A stretch of 64,000 bases of DNA, from assembly GCA_905250115.1 (NCBI GenBank), contig CAJNOI010000016.1:712209-776208 (forward strand), given 5' to 3'. Shown piece after piece: positions 37,225 to 49,786 of the stretch. Every line of letters begins with the position of its first letter. The stretch's first letter is position 1. This DNA is from Adineta steineri. Lineage: Eukaryota; Rotifera; Eurotatoria; Adinetida; Adinetidae. Made by a program: the position numbers and the translations under genes. The notes beneath the pieces were generated by a model that saw nothing but the letters and a program-made list of their open reading frames with translations, was not told where the DNA came from and made no database searches.

Positions 37225-40200
37225 ATGTTATTATTTATTCTTATATTTTCATCATTATTTTATTCACTTTATTCATTTAATTATCAAACAGTTGAACATT
37301 GGAGATATTTAAGACAAGAACAACCAACATATACTCCATCAAAATTATCATCTTATTTCGGTTATTCATTAGCTATTCATCGTTCTAGGTATATTAAATA
37401 TATAATAAATTTAATTGCAATTATTTTTTTTTAATCTAAAGTGTATTAATTGGTGCACCTCGTGATCATTCACCATATGATACAATAACGAGACGAGGTG
37501 CAGTATGGAAATGTAAATTCCAATCAGATGGTCAATGTCAACGTTTACCATTTCGTCGTGATGGTAATAAGAAATTAATTTCTTTATAGCAAAAAAAAAA
37601 TTTTTTTTAAATAAATTTTCTAAGGTGAAGCTAATGTTCGTGTTGGTACTTCATTTGATAATAAAACAGATCAATGGCTAGGTGCTTCATTGGCAGCTAA
37701 CAATGATAATATTATTGTAAATTTAAAATTCTATTTATATATTTTAATAGTTTCCTATTGTTAGGCTGGTTCACCATTTCTTAAACATCGTATTAATGAT
37801 GGACATAGTCTTGAATATGAAATACCTGGTGGCGCAACAATTGGTAAATACGATAGATCATTAGCAATGACTGATAGTACAACAATATATTCACCATCAT
37901 TTCTCAATTGGCGTATGTTTTTATATTGTTATATTGATTTTCTATAGTAAAATAATATTTAGATTCTCGTAATTATAATCAAGAAGGTTATGGTGAATTT
38001 GGTTTTCAAGTCGCATTAAGTAAAAGACCAGAACGTATAATAATATCAGCACCAGGATCATTTTATTTTCGAGGTAAAACTAAAATCGAAGTAATTTCAA
38101 GAGAAAATAAAATTTTTTTTTTCAATAGGTGGAATACATTCACTTCCAATTCTTGAACATAATTGGATTGATACCCGACATCCATTTATTGCACCACATT
38201 ATCCATGGCGTGAAGTTGGTTGGCTTCGATATCCAACAAATTATTCTGCAAATGAATATGATGATTGGTGTTACCGAGGTATAATATATAAAAATAAAAA
38301 TCCTATAAATAGAAAAATGACTTATTTTTTTTTCAAGGTTATGCTGTAGCTGTAGGAAATTTTAATGAAGATGATAATCAAGGTAAAATATTTTTTTTCT
38401 TGTATTATAAAGTCTTGCATATTCTATTTGGATGAATAGAAATTGTTGTTAGTATACCAAAATTACATAATTATCGTGGAGCAGTTGAAATAATGAACAG
38501 TAATCTTGATGAAAATTCAATTCGAACATTAAATGGAACACAAATAGGAGAATATTTTGGTGCATCATTATGTGTTATTGATATTAATAATGATGGGTAT
38601 AAATATATAAATAATAGAATTATTTTAGTCTACTTTTTTTTCAATAGACTTGATGATTTATTAGTTGGTGCACCTTTATATACGGTTAAAAAAGATGGTC
38701 GAATATTACCAGATGCAGGACGTGTGGATATCTATTATCAAACATCGGAGGTTTATATTATTTCTTTTGAAGTCTATGATTTGTTTATATTAGATATTAT
38801 TTAGCATAATCTAATAAAAAAACAAACAATTGAAGGGACACGTGAAGGAGGAAGATTAGGACATGCATTAGCAAATCTAGGTGATATCGATAAAGATGGT
38901 TATAATGGTATAAGAAAATAGAATGTTATTTAAATATAAGACTTATTTATTTGGGTTTTTTAGATGTAGCTATTTCAATTCCATTTATTAATTCTGGTTC
39001 ATCTAGTATGGTTCATATTTATCGTGGTTCAAAAGATGGTTTAATATTAAAACCATCACAAGTAAATCCAAGATAATAAAAAAGAAATTCTTAGGTATTA
39101 ATTTGTTATCATTTTTATTAGATTTTACAGACAACATCATTAAATGGTTTTGGTTGGGCATTACAAGGTCAATTTGACTATGATAATAATGGTTATTTAG
39201 GTTCGAAATAGCTCTATTGTTTATATGAATATTAATCTTTATTTGTTTATTATTACTATAAATTATAGATTTAGCCGTTAGCAGTGTACGAACGGAAACA
39301 GTCGCTATCATTCTGTATATTATTTAAATTAATTATTAAATATATATATCTATTTATTTGAATTTTTATTTTCTAAGTTCACGACCTGTATTACATGTTC
39401 AAACAAAATTACAACATAATTCACCCTCAGTTCCACTCAATTGTACATTACATAGTGATAATTCATGGTACAAAATAAAATATTTTAAATTTTCTTTAAT
39501 AATACTTTCAATTTTATAGTTTTCTATTGACTGTATGCATTTATTTGAATGAACAAAATTATCAATATTCAAAAAGTGATAGTTAGTATTGATTAAATCT
39601 GTAACAATTATTATTATTTTGCTTCTTCTTTATAGCATTAACTTATGAATTACAACTTGATAAAGATAAAAATCCAGCTGATCAACGTTTATTCTTTCGA
39701 GAATCATTTAAATCAATAAAAAAACGACATTTTAAAATGTCAGATCGTATTTGTCATGATTATTCATTATATATGAAGGTATATTTTAACAATAACAAAT
39801 ATTCTATTATTTCCTTCTTCAATCTAGGATGATGTCAATGATAAACTTAAACCCATTCGTTTACAAATAAATTATGTACTTTCATCAAAATTAGATGCAA
39901 ATATCGTTCCATCTATACTCGATCCAACAAATTCAACATTTGATTATAACGTAAAAGAAATTTTCTTATATTACATTTCTATAATCTGTCTGTTTTGTTT
40001 TTAGATTCCGATTCAAAAAGATTGTGGTTACGATGATATTTGTATACCAAATCTACATCTAACAACATCAAAGTAAACATATATATATTTAATATGATTG
40101 AAAACATTATTTGTCTTTTTTTCTAGTTGGCCAGATATTTATAAAATCGGTTTAACAAAGAAAATTCTACTTAATATTAATGTTACTAATACAGGTGAAA

Positions 40201-43200
40201 ATGCATATGATACAAAATGCTTAATACAACTTCCTGTTGGTGTTGAATATGTTAATTCCAATACAAGTTCAAAAGTATAGAAACTAACTATTCTCTTTCT
40301 TGTAGAGAAAAGTCCAGTAGACATAAATTGTTTGCTTGCGCGTCCGCAGGGTCAAAAAAACATTGAAAATCGATTTTCTGGAAAAGACATTTCTAAAGAT
40401 TTTTCTATGCAGGGAGTTCGAATCTGAGGTCTGTTGGGTGACCGTATGGAGATAAGAGTTCATAGGTCAAAAAAATATCAAAAACAAATTTTTCACGTTT
40501 TTTATTTGTTTTTCCAGTAAACGCGAAGAAAATGGATTTCTACGAGAAAGAGCTAAGCGAGTCCTCGGACGAGCGTTACTTGTTAAATTTTGTACATTTA
40601 ATTATTCCTTCAGGTTAATCTTTATTGTAATTTAATGAAACAATCTGATCGTATAATTATATGTCATCTTGGTAATCCTTTTCTAGCAAACGGAAATGTA
40701 AGTTAAACGTATTCATATGGAATAGATTCATTAGAAATGAATTGCTTTTTTTTAATTAAAGATTGCAATACAAATTCATACAGCTGTTAATAATTATTCT
40801 GCTATACAAACAGATCCACTTATATTTTTAATCAATGTAACAAGGTAAAAGAAACATAAAATTGATTTTTTTTTTGTTATGAAATAATTATTTAATATAG
40901 TGATAATCCAGATTCAAAAATAATAACAACAGATATAATTCTTCCAGTTTCAAGTTCACCTGAATTAGTATTCATTGGGTATGAGTAAACGAAATAATTA
41001 TATATTTTTTTTTATTCGGTAATTTTCAGTGTTGCTAAACCAGAACAAATAGCATTAGATTCAACTGATAATACTATTATAAAACATACAAATGATCTTG
41101 AAATTGTACATACATATACGCTACATAATAAAGGGCCAAGTGATGCTAAACGTACCGAAGTTAAATTAATGTGGCCTATGTTACCCATATCAGGATTTAA
41201 TGATCAACAACCATTATTATATGGAATTCATCTTCCATCAATTATTCGTGTATCAGATCCCAAAGCAAAAATTGATCGATGTCATATATATCAATCGGTA
41301 ATTGAAATATTTCAATAATTAAAAAGATAACTAATATTTATTTAGACTATAAATCATGTTCCCAGTATGGACAATGCTGGTATAAATCATCGTTCTCAAG
41401 AATTATCTATACCAAGTTATTGTCATGGACCATTATGCAAAAGTTTTATTTGTTATATTGATACATTACCTATTGGTCATAGTGTTTTAATACAATTAAA
41501 AGCTATTTTACGATTAAATCAATTTCAATCTGTAAGTTTAATATATATTACAAAAAATGTCCTTGATCGCGATAGGTACTAGTGTATTACGTCAGTGTTG
41601 ACTTTGAAATAACACTATAATATGAAAGTATTAGGATTTTTTGTTAGACTAATACTAAATCATTACCTCGGGAAATTATTATTTTTAAAACTAGATTTAG
41701 TTTTTTATTTTCATATTAAGAAATTACTTTATAATAATATTTCTGCCATAAACCTTCAGTGACATATTTATGAAAAAAAAGATATTAATAGAGTAAAAGT
41801 TCATATTTTTTAATTAAAATATTAAATTAAAAAAAAGAATTTGTGAATAAGTTGCGTAATGAGTAAAAATTAATTTTAAGGACATGTTCGTTCATAAAAT
41901 CTAATTATTAAGTGCGAAATTTATTTTTAAAATTATAAATTATTATATAACCCGTAGGATTTATATTGAACCGTAAGGCATTGACTTCTTGTCATGATAT
42001 TTAATATGTAATTAATAGCAAATCATTTTTTCATGAGCATTTGTAATCTAAAAATCATAAATGAAAATTGATTAATTATTCATTGTGAATACTTTATTAT
42101 ATTGCAATTATATAAATATTAATGTTTATATTTGAACAGATCACATATGAAACTATCAGGTCTATAGGGAATTGCTTACAAAATGGTAATAGCTTAGGGA
42201 CAACCAACTTATATATCATAAACTAAACAATTCTTCGCAAACAATAATTTATCGTCTATAATGAAATAAAAATACGAATTTTGTCTTTTAATTTTTTTTT
42301 ATATAGAAATTTGATCGTTCAAAACCATTTCTTATTATGTCAAATGCTAGTGCACAAGTACGAGAAATTCCTTTAAAAATTTCTTCAAATAAATCTACTA
42401 CACAAGCAATCGTTTATTTAAAGGTATGTTCTTATTCAAAACGCACGCATATATAAAAGCAATTATTTTCTCTTATACATAATTAATACATTACACTTTT
42501 TTCCTGATTTTCATTTCCTCACTGCATTCCCTTTCTCGCGTCATAGAGAAATATCTATATACAAATCATTAGTAATAGTTATATATTTAGTTTTTTTCTT
42601 TTCTTTATTTATTAAATAATCCGGATAAGAGAAAATATTAAATTTTATGCGTAGAGATTTTCTTTTTTTATGCAATTATATTTAATACTCTTATAATCGG
42701 CGACGATGTCTTACTCTATAAAAACATAATATTCGATAAAAAGCTTCACGAAATTTAACATGAAGAAACGAGTAAAGTAATGGGTTAATTGTTGAATTTA
42801 ACCATAATAACCAAAATGTTATTTCATAGACAGATCCTGATATATACTTATCAGCTCGTTCATTTAAAGCTGCACGTATAAGAGTTAACAATGTATATGG
42901 ACACCAACATAGAACGAATACAAAAACGAATATAAATAAATTTTTTGCTGCTTTACGATCACGTGCTAAGGATGCTGATGATGATGATTTCGAATATGTT
43001 GTTGATGTCGGTAATGGAGTATTATTTGTTGATTGAAGTTGAATAAGCTCTTGTTCATCATTATGATCATTTTTTCCATTAGAACCATTTTCTAAAGCGG
43101 CAGGATTTGTTTTTGGTATATGAGTTGATAAGGTTGATTTCGAATCTGCTGGATTATTCTTATTAGTACGTATAAGTCCACGTGAACGTTGTCGAATATT

Positions 43201-46200
43201 CAAATAAACAAGTAAATTAAGTGTTGTTATACTAAAAAATGGTACAAAAAATTCTACAAATGCTGTTGTCACTATATATGCAAAACTGTTAGCAAATGGT
43301 GGATCACATGAATGATGATACCATGGATCACTCCTAGGCATCCAATCCCATAATAATATTGCTGGAGCTAGATGGATTAAGAGAGAGAGAAAATAGAATA
43401 AAATAATAAATTATTCAGTTTTCCTACCATAATTAAGTGTAGCTATCAACCATGTACCTAACATAAATTTTAATGCACGTCGAATTGTCGTTTTTGACAT
43501 ATAATTTAATCCTTTTGATACCATTTGATAACGATCATAAGATATAACAACAATACATAATGTTGATGCTGAACCAACACAATAATCAAAAACAAGCCAT
43601 ATTTTACATGATATATAACCCAACTGCCATCCATCAAAGATAATTTTATGAGCATATAATGGAATACTATAAAAAATAAATTAGTTGTTTCTATGACTGT
43701 TGAAAAATAATATATATTTAAATTAAATTAGAAATAATTTTTTATTTATATAAAATCCCAATATAATTCATTAATGTCTATATCTATTAGAAAGATCGAT
43801 GTTTATTTCATAGAAATCATTTCTGACGTTAAATTAAAGAATCGGTTTTTCTATGAGAAAAAACAGCTAGACATGAGAAATAAATTACTCAATCATAGTA
43901 ATCAGTGTCTTCAAGTAAAAGACAATCATACACATATATCTGTTTTAGATATGGGACGACGTAGGTTTATTCATAAATAATTAAATATGACAAAACCTGA
44001 CTTTGTATTTAACACGAAAAATGTTAATTTATTTCTTATATGATTTTTTGAATTTTCTAAAAGGAAGTCCTATATTTATGTCAACTTGGCAGAAAATAGC
44101 ATGATAAACTTTATGTAAACCCTTCAACAAGATAAAAAGCATATTAATTACATATGATATAATCATTGTTTTCTATGAAGTTAGATAGTTCACGAAGTAG
44201 AGGATCACTTTAGAGCAGTACTCAAAGTCAATAAGACATATTTTGTGTTAAGAAAAATCATATCGAATTAACTTACCATATAAGACCAATAAGTAAATCA
44301 GCAATAGAAAGATTAAGAATAAAATAATTCGAATATGTACGTATAGTTGGTTCACATATAAATGCAATAATAACTAAAGAATTACCCGAGACAGTTAATA
44401 AGGCCATTGTTGACATTAAAAATGTCAAAATAATTCTTATAACTGATGTTGAAATTCCATTTGTATCTGTTGGATTTATAGTTGAACTTTGATTTATATT
44501 TGAATTATTCGAATTTATTCGAGATGCAACTGTTGATGAAGAAAAAAATGATTGATAACCTACATTTATATCATTTGATATTTGTAATGTATTATTAAGA
44601 AAAAGATCAGCAGTTAATAAAAAATTATTAAAATCATAACGTGTGCCTATTTTATCGGCATTTGATAAACCGGTCCATGTTTGATTCATTGCAATGCAGT
44701 GCCATTCGAATTCATGTAAAAAATAACTGATATAAATATATATATATGTATGTATTATCTAATGCATAGAAAATCAAATATATATATATATATATACACA
44801 CATAACAATGATGGAAAGTCCGGTTCTTTCGAGTTATTTCCGAGTGAATAGTAAGAGAAAAGAAAAAATAAGAAAAGAGAAATCAGAACCTCGATTACTA
44901 ACATTGGTTGTGAAAAATGAAGAAGAAGAAGAAGAGAAGGAGGAGGAGGAAAAAAAAGAATCAGGCTTTTTTTTAGTTGGATTTTTGCTCTTTACTAGTA
45001 CTATTATACATGTTCATTGATGAAGAAAATAAAATATGAAATAAGTAGGAAACGGAACTAAACTATCAATATATGAAAAAAGAAAATGAACACAGACAGG
45101 AAATATATCTAGTTTAAATAATGACCTACCTTCAATTACAGTCAACAGTTTTAAGTGGTTAGTGACTTTGCGACAAAATTATTAAATATAGTTTTTTTTG
45201 TTTGCTGCAAAAAAAAAAGAAAAAAAGAAACTGACACTAATCATCTGACATTTATTTCCACATACTAAAATTGTTATTCATATAGAAGAAGACAAAAGAA
45301 AAACACACTGAATCTCAAGAGAAAATTTTATTATATCTCATACTCTAACACAGTGCTTATGTTTGACTAATTTTTTATCAAATAATTTATGTCACTTTCT
45401 ATAAGATTTCACATTCATTTATTTTTAAATCAGATATCTTTTATTAAAGTTAAAAATAGCACAACTGTCATACTAATTACACTAACCAGATCTCAGCTAA
45501 GAAGAAAAAAAGAAGCTAGACTAAGAATGTTGTATATTATTAATTGTATAGAAAAATAACGACAAATAATAAAAGTTTTATCCTTATCATCATAATTATG
45601 ATAATTGTGTCTGTTACAAACTATTCATGACAATGTGTTATCCTTTATTATTTGATTTACACATATTTTTATTATTGGTCGATTTCGTCAACGCAAATTT
45701 TCCTTTTTCTTGAGTTATATGAACACGTCCGTAATCAACGTAATTAGTCTGTCAATTCCCACAACGGCACTATGCATACATAGGAAATATAAGTAGAAAA
45801 AAAATACAAGAAAAATAATAAAATGAGAATACGAATAGGGAATATTATACTTATGTATGCTTTCTTTTTTCGTTTACATGAATGAAGAAGCAGAAAAATA
45901 ATAATAACTATGATTAGAAAAGAAAATACTATTGTCCTTTGTTCATAGTTTTTAATAAAGTTATTATATGAATACTCCTACATCACAAGTATAGATATAT
46001 TTATATATATATATATACAACTACAGAGAAAGTAATGTTGAATAACAATTTGATAAATTCTCTTACGGATCAATGAAGCATAATACATTGAAATGTAGTC
46101 GATAACTATATTTTGTATTATTACCAGTACTGATTTATAATTCTATTGAAAGTTGGTTTTATTTTTAGGAAAAAAAACACACACAAATAATCTATTGATT

Positions 46201-49132
46201 TTTTACCTACTTTGATAAAATTGATTAATGTCTATTTCGAAAATATATATTGTTATTATTTATAAAAAAAAATCGATTGATAGTTTATTATCGATATTGT
46301 TGTCTTTGTACGGACATGAATACAGATGCATTCATATAATGTTTTTGTTTCATAAAAAAAAAAGAAGATGAGCATAGAAAAAGAGACAGATAGAAAGAGA
46401 GAGAGAGAGAGAGAAAAGATCGAAGAGCGAATCACTAGAGAAATAGCTTGAATATGCCTTTTTTGTGCGTAGATGTAGTGTGTCAACAGAAAATTCTAAA
46501 CAGTATAAAAGAGTGAGCTTAATAAATTTCTAAGGAAAATAATATTGGTCTTTCTTTTGTTATTGTTTAATGATTATGATTGTAATGTTAAAGAATAGAA
46601 AGATGTTCTTTTCATACTTAGTAGAGAGAAGCAAAAAAAACGAGAAGTCCTGAATATATCTAAAATAGACCTTGACAAGAAATTGCAGCAATGAAACGTT
46701 TATAGAAGGAAAACATTTGCTGAATTGCGAATGCGAACGGAACTACTTCTATATTCATTTAGAGAGTATTATTTGTATGATGACAAACGACAATAAGTTT
46801 ATATAAATATCATATACGAAGCAAGAAACAAAGATTCATCGGTCAGAAAATAGGAAGAATTTATAATGAATGAATGAGAGAGAGAGCGCGAGAAAAACAA
46901 AAACGATTAATTGTCGGGAAACATATTGTTTATTGTGTAAATACATCAATAAAAAACGAGAAATAACAAAATTATTTATTCAGAAATTAGAAAAAAAGTT
47001 TTGATCGATTAAAGAAAGAGTTTTAAGTGAAATTATATCGATCATAATTACAAACGCAAGACCTATTGTTTTAAATCATAATTATTTCCTTGATAGAATA
47101 AGACAAAAAGGAAAAAAAAAATAAATTTAAACTAATAATAAGTGGAATTATTGTCAATATAGAAACGGAAAAAATGAAAAGAATGATGATTAAGACGGGA
47201 AGGATGATGCATAACAAGTGGTTGATTGTGCACTTAATCTTTTAACGTCATGAAGATTATTTTTATAGTCTTATACATCGTTTCTTTTTTTTCTCCCCCT
47301 AGAGTGTTTATCTATCCTTTTGTAGTTGTTAATCAACAGGTAATGGTATGTCGTATGAATCTCATAAATTCTTTCTATTAAGTTTTTTTCTTTATTTTCT
47401 TCTTCTTCTTCTTTTTTTTACGGATGAAAATAACGAGAATATTGCATATAAAAACGATGAAAGAAATCCTAGTCAAAGAGGAAAAATATTTTTGAACAAT
47501 TATGTAACGACGTGCCAATTTGTTTCTATTGTAAATGTTTACGTGCTAAAAATCTTCTTGTTTGGTTGATGTATAAGTAAAAATGAGAAAGATATAGATA
47601 ATGAACAATTGAACAAGAAGAAGAAAAAAAGAAAATCTAGCATGAAAAAATAGGAAATAGAATTACTCATCATGATTACATATAATAGGATATGATGACA
47701 ATTGACAGCAAAAAAATAAAGATTCTCATTTCATTGTTTACTGATTATTTGTTTTCTTTTTAGCTTGAAACACAAATACCGCCTATTGTTGAACGTTCAT
47801 CTCAAAATTGGGTTTGGCTCATTGGTCTTAGTATTACTGCCGGAGTTATTCTTTTGATTGTTTTAGTCGGTGTTCTTTGGTGTGTAAGTATCCCAATTTG
47901 TTTATGAAGAAAAAAAAACAAACGAAGCAATTATTCATTACCTGATATTATTAAGTCTACTATTGAATATGTATTGTTAGTTAAACTAAATGTATGTTAG
48001 TAATGCTTAAATAATCATATTAATATATGATAATGACAAGAACAGCATTAACAACAACAACAAAAATTGTCAGCTGGCTGAGTTTTTTTTTGTCTGTTTT
48101 AACCAAAAATCTCATATGTGTACATGCCTCTGCAATTCATTGCTTATTAGATGTCGATGTGTTAATATATATATATATATATGGCGAAATAGGACTCAGT
48201 ATAATCGAGAAGCTCTAGAAAAAAAAAGATTTGTCAGGATAGAAAAACTAGCGATGCACACGACAGTTAGTTGATCGAGAAAAATGACAGGGTTGATGTG
48301 ATGGCTTCGCTTTTTGAGTAGTTCAATCAACTCTAGCTGCGCATAAATATATTTAGTCGACAAGTTTTTGTTTGTGTTGACAACTTAGAAAAAGGAAACT
48401 TAATGAACCAAAAAAAAAAGTATTTCCGGTGATTTTTCATCTTAAAATTTATAGTTTATAATAGAAATATTTTTACACTGAAAAAAAACCCATTAATTTA
48501 AAGTATATTCTATTAACGAAAGGCAGATACTTGAATTCAATGTGCTTATACTCTAACAATAATCAATTATAGATCTAACTACCGATAGTAATATATAGAT
48601 CGAGATTAATCTATTTGTCAAACAAACTGTCAAGTAATCCATTAGTGTATATCTTAGTAGATATACAATTTATCTAGATCATTTTGTCCTCGAATTTGTT
48701 TTCCTAAGTGATATTTAGCGGGACTTTTTCTTTCATAAAGGACAAATCTTATATTCAGACAGATTATTAACATATGTAGATATATATTGAATATCTTTAT
48801 TATTATTGAATATATCACGGAAACTAGAGGAGATATTTTTAAAATTTTAGTGTGGATTTTTTAAACGACATCGTCCACTTTATCCTGTATCAACTTTAAT
48901 CGATCCACTATCACGTGAAAGTCATTATCATTTATCTTCATCATCACCACAATCTGGACAACATCAACTGAATGGTGATACTGAAGATATAACAAGTGAT
49001 ATTGATGATAATCAAATGATGATACATAATCCGGTCGATAGTTTGCCTATCGTTATACCAAAACATTCGTCTCAATTTATTCAACAACAGCAACAAGAGC
49101 GAACTCAATATCCTTATTATACATCAACTTAA
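37225..49132 (+). CDS. itga: Integrin alpha subunit
   Basis: Twenty-seven exons give 1089 aa. They run from 37225-37388 through twenty-three further small exons to 41346-41531, then 42307-42423, 47764-47883 and 48851-49132 (E1, E24, E25, E26, E27). A signal peptide (MLLFILIFSSLFYSLYS) precedes a seven-bladed FG-GAP propeller with YFGYSLAI, VLIGAPRD and GASLAANND. Calcium loops DINNDGLDDLLVGAP, DIDKDGYNDVAI and DYDNNGYLDLAVS follow, with no inserted I domain. Thigh/calf beta-sandwich regions lead to one membrane helix (WVWLIGLSITAGVILLIVLV). The signature CGFFKR begins the 93-residue Ser/Gln-rich tail. Integrin alpha pairs with beta for matrix adhesion; the ligand class is unresolved. Introns are tiny in the ectodomain, but the last three are 775, 5340 and 967 bp. 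The 5.3 kb intron holds an opposite-strand GPCR gene, and the intron 40275-40613 carries repeat copy B. Confidence 0.93.
40290..40584 (+). repeat. Intron-filling interspersed repeat, copy B
   Basis: This nearly fills the integrin intron 40275-40613, on the sense strand. It starts TTCTCTTTCTTGTAGAGAA about 16 bp after the donor and ends GGACGAGCGTTACTTGTT about 29 bp before the acceptor. The order and sense orientation match copy A in ASPM (11555-11813). An internal segment TTTCTACGAGAAAGAG (about 40537-40552) is a near inverted copy of the 5' start. The middle contains GAGTTCGAATC, which resembles a tRNA B box. No coding capacity is visible. Confidence 0.8.
41532..42306. other. 775 bp integrin intron
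   Basis: An A/T-rich intron more than ten times the size of those in the ectodomain-coding part. No repeat arms or coding relic were recognised. Confidence 0.6.
42691..44689 (-). CDS. Histamine H3-like amine GPCR, nested in an integrin intron
   Basis: Three exons (44689-44277, 43666-43428, 43367-42691) give 442 aa with seven membrane segments. Landmarks are GNSLVIIAF (TM1), LNLSIADLLIG (TM2) and CKIWLVFDYCVGSAS with the amine-binding Asp (TM3). SYDRYQ is the DRY motif, and APAILLWDW follows TM4. FVEFFVPF in TM5 has Glu at the H3/H4-type position. KNLFIFVFVFVLCWCPYTLL is TM6, and TFWLLWLNSTINPLLY is TM7. YLNI after TM5 and RAALNE after TM6 also resemble H3. The N-terminus has several N-x-S/T sites, and the third loop is Ser/Thr-rich. 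A likely Gi-coupled biogenic amine receptor; the ligand is inferred and muscarinic-like affinity cannot be excluded. It lies entirely inside the integrin alpha intron 42424-47763 on the opposite strand. Confidence 0.8.
44690..47763. other. Rest of the 5.3 kb integrin intron upstream of the GPCR
   Basis: About 3.1 kb that serves as both the 5' flank of the GPCR and integrin intron. It holds simple repeats: (TA)n near 44779-44796, and (GA)n at 46395-46414. A possible frame at 44808-45020 is Lys/Glu-rich low complexity and not supported. GPCR promoter elements are expected near 44.7-45.2 kb but cannot be named. Confidence 0.55.
46395..46414. repeat. (GA)n microsatellite
   Basis: About ten GA units inside the large integrin intron. 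Ordinary simple repeat. Confidence 0.9.
47884..48850. other. 967 bp integrin intron before the CGFFKR exon
   Basis: This intron separates the membrane-helix exon from the tail exon, whose first codons begin the CGFFKR motif. It is A/T-rich with no supported feature. Confidence 0.6.
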
Positions 49133-49786
49133 CAAACTAATTCTGTTTGACTTTTTTCGTTTTTGTTTTTGTTCTTTTAATTCGAATTGTAAAATTTATA
49201 TGTACAAGTTGTTGTTTTTTTTTCTATTTTTTCTATATAAAAATAATAATAAATTTAAAACATATTCCATCATTCATTTATTTATTACAATATTATATAA
49301 ATGCATGTCTGTTTATTAGAAAAAACTTTCTGGTAATTGTAAACTGAATAAAGCTAGAAAGAAGATGTATGTAATCAAAATAATAATAGTAATAATAATA
49401 ATAAATATCTGTGCGATTGCTTTTGATTCCAGCAACGTGTACGGCCGCTCATCGACATGTTGCTTCGTAGTTTGGTTGCCACGGGCTTCTCTAATGAAAT
49501 GTTAGTGGATGTTTGGTGTTCGAGCAATGAAATAAGTGTGGTTGTTACATGTCTTAGCATAAAAAAAAAGAAAAAAAAATGTCTCCTATCAAAGAAAAGA
49601 ACAAAAAATTGAGAGAAAAAGTAGAAATCAATGACGGTTGATTCTATGACAGCGATTTTGGAAGAGAGAATTTTTAGTGACTATCGAGCGTTTTCTTTGT
49701 TTAACAAACACATATATACACATTATAAAAAAAAGAACTTTTTCTTTCTCATGGAATAAATAAAACTATATTACAAATTTGACAAT
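49133..49786. other. Spacer, integrin alpha-tektin-like gene
   Basis: 654 bp. It holds the integrin 3' UTR with AATAAA-type signals (for example near 49346) and the upstream region of the tektin-like gene. Minus-strand frame 49375-49560 has no domain and is not supported. Confidence 0.55.

Noticed and set aside
40400..40440. tRNA gene or pseudogene suggested by GAGTTCGAATC
   Set aside because: No A box at proper spacing, no acceptor-stem pairing and no cloverleaf. It is kept only as a possible B-box relic within the repeat.
44808..45020. Lys/Glu-rich open frame upstream of the GPCR
   Set aside because: Low-complexity GAA/AAG-rich DNA with no domain and no spliced partner.
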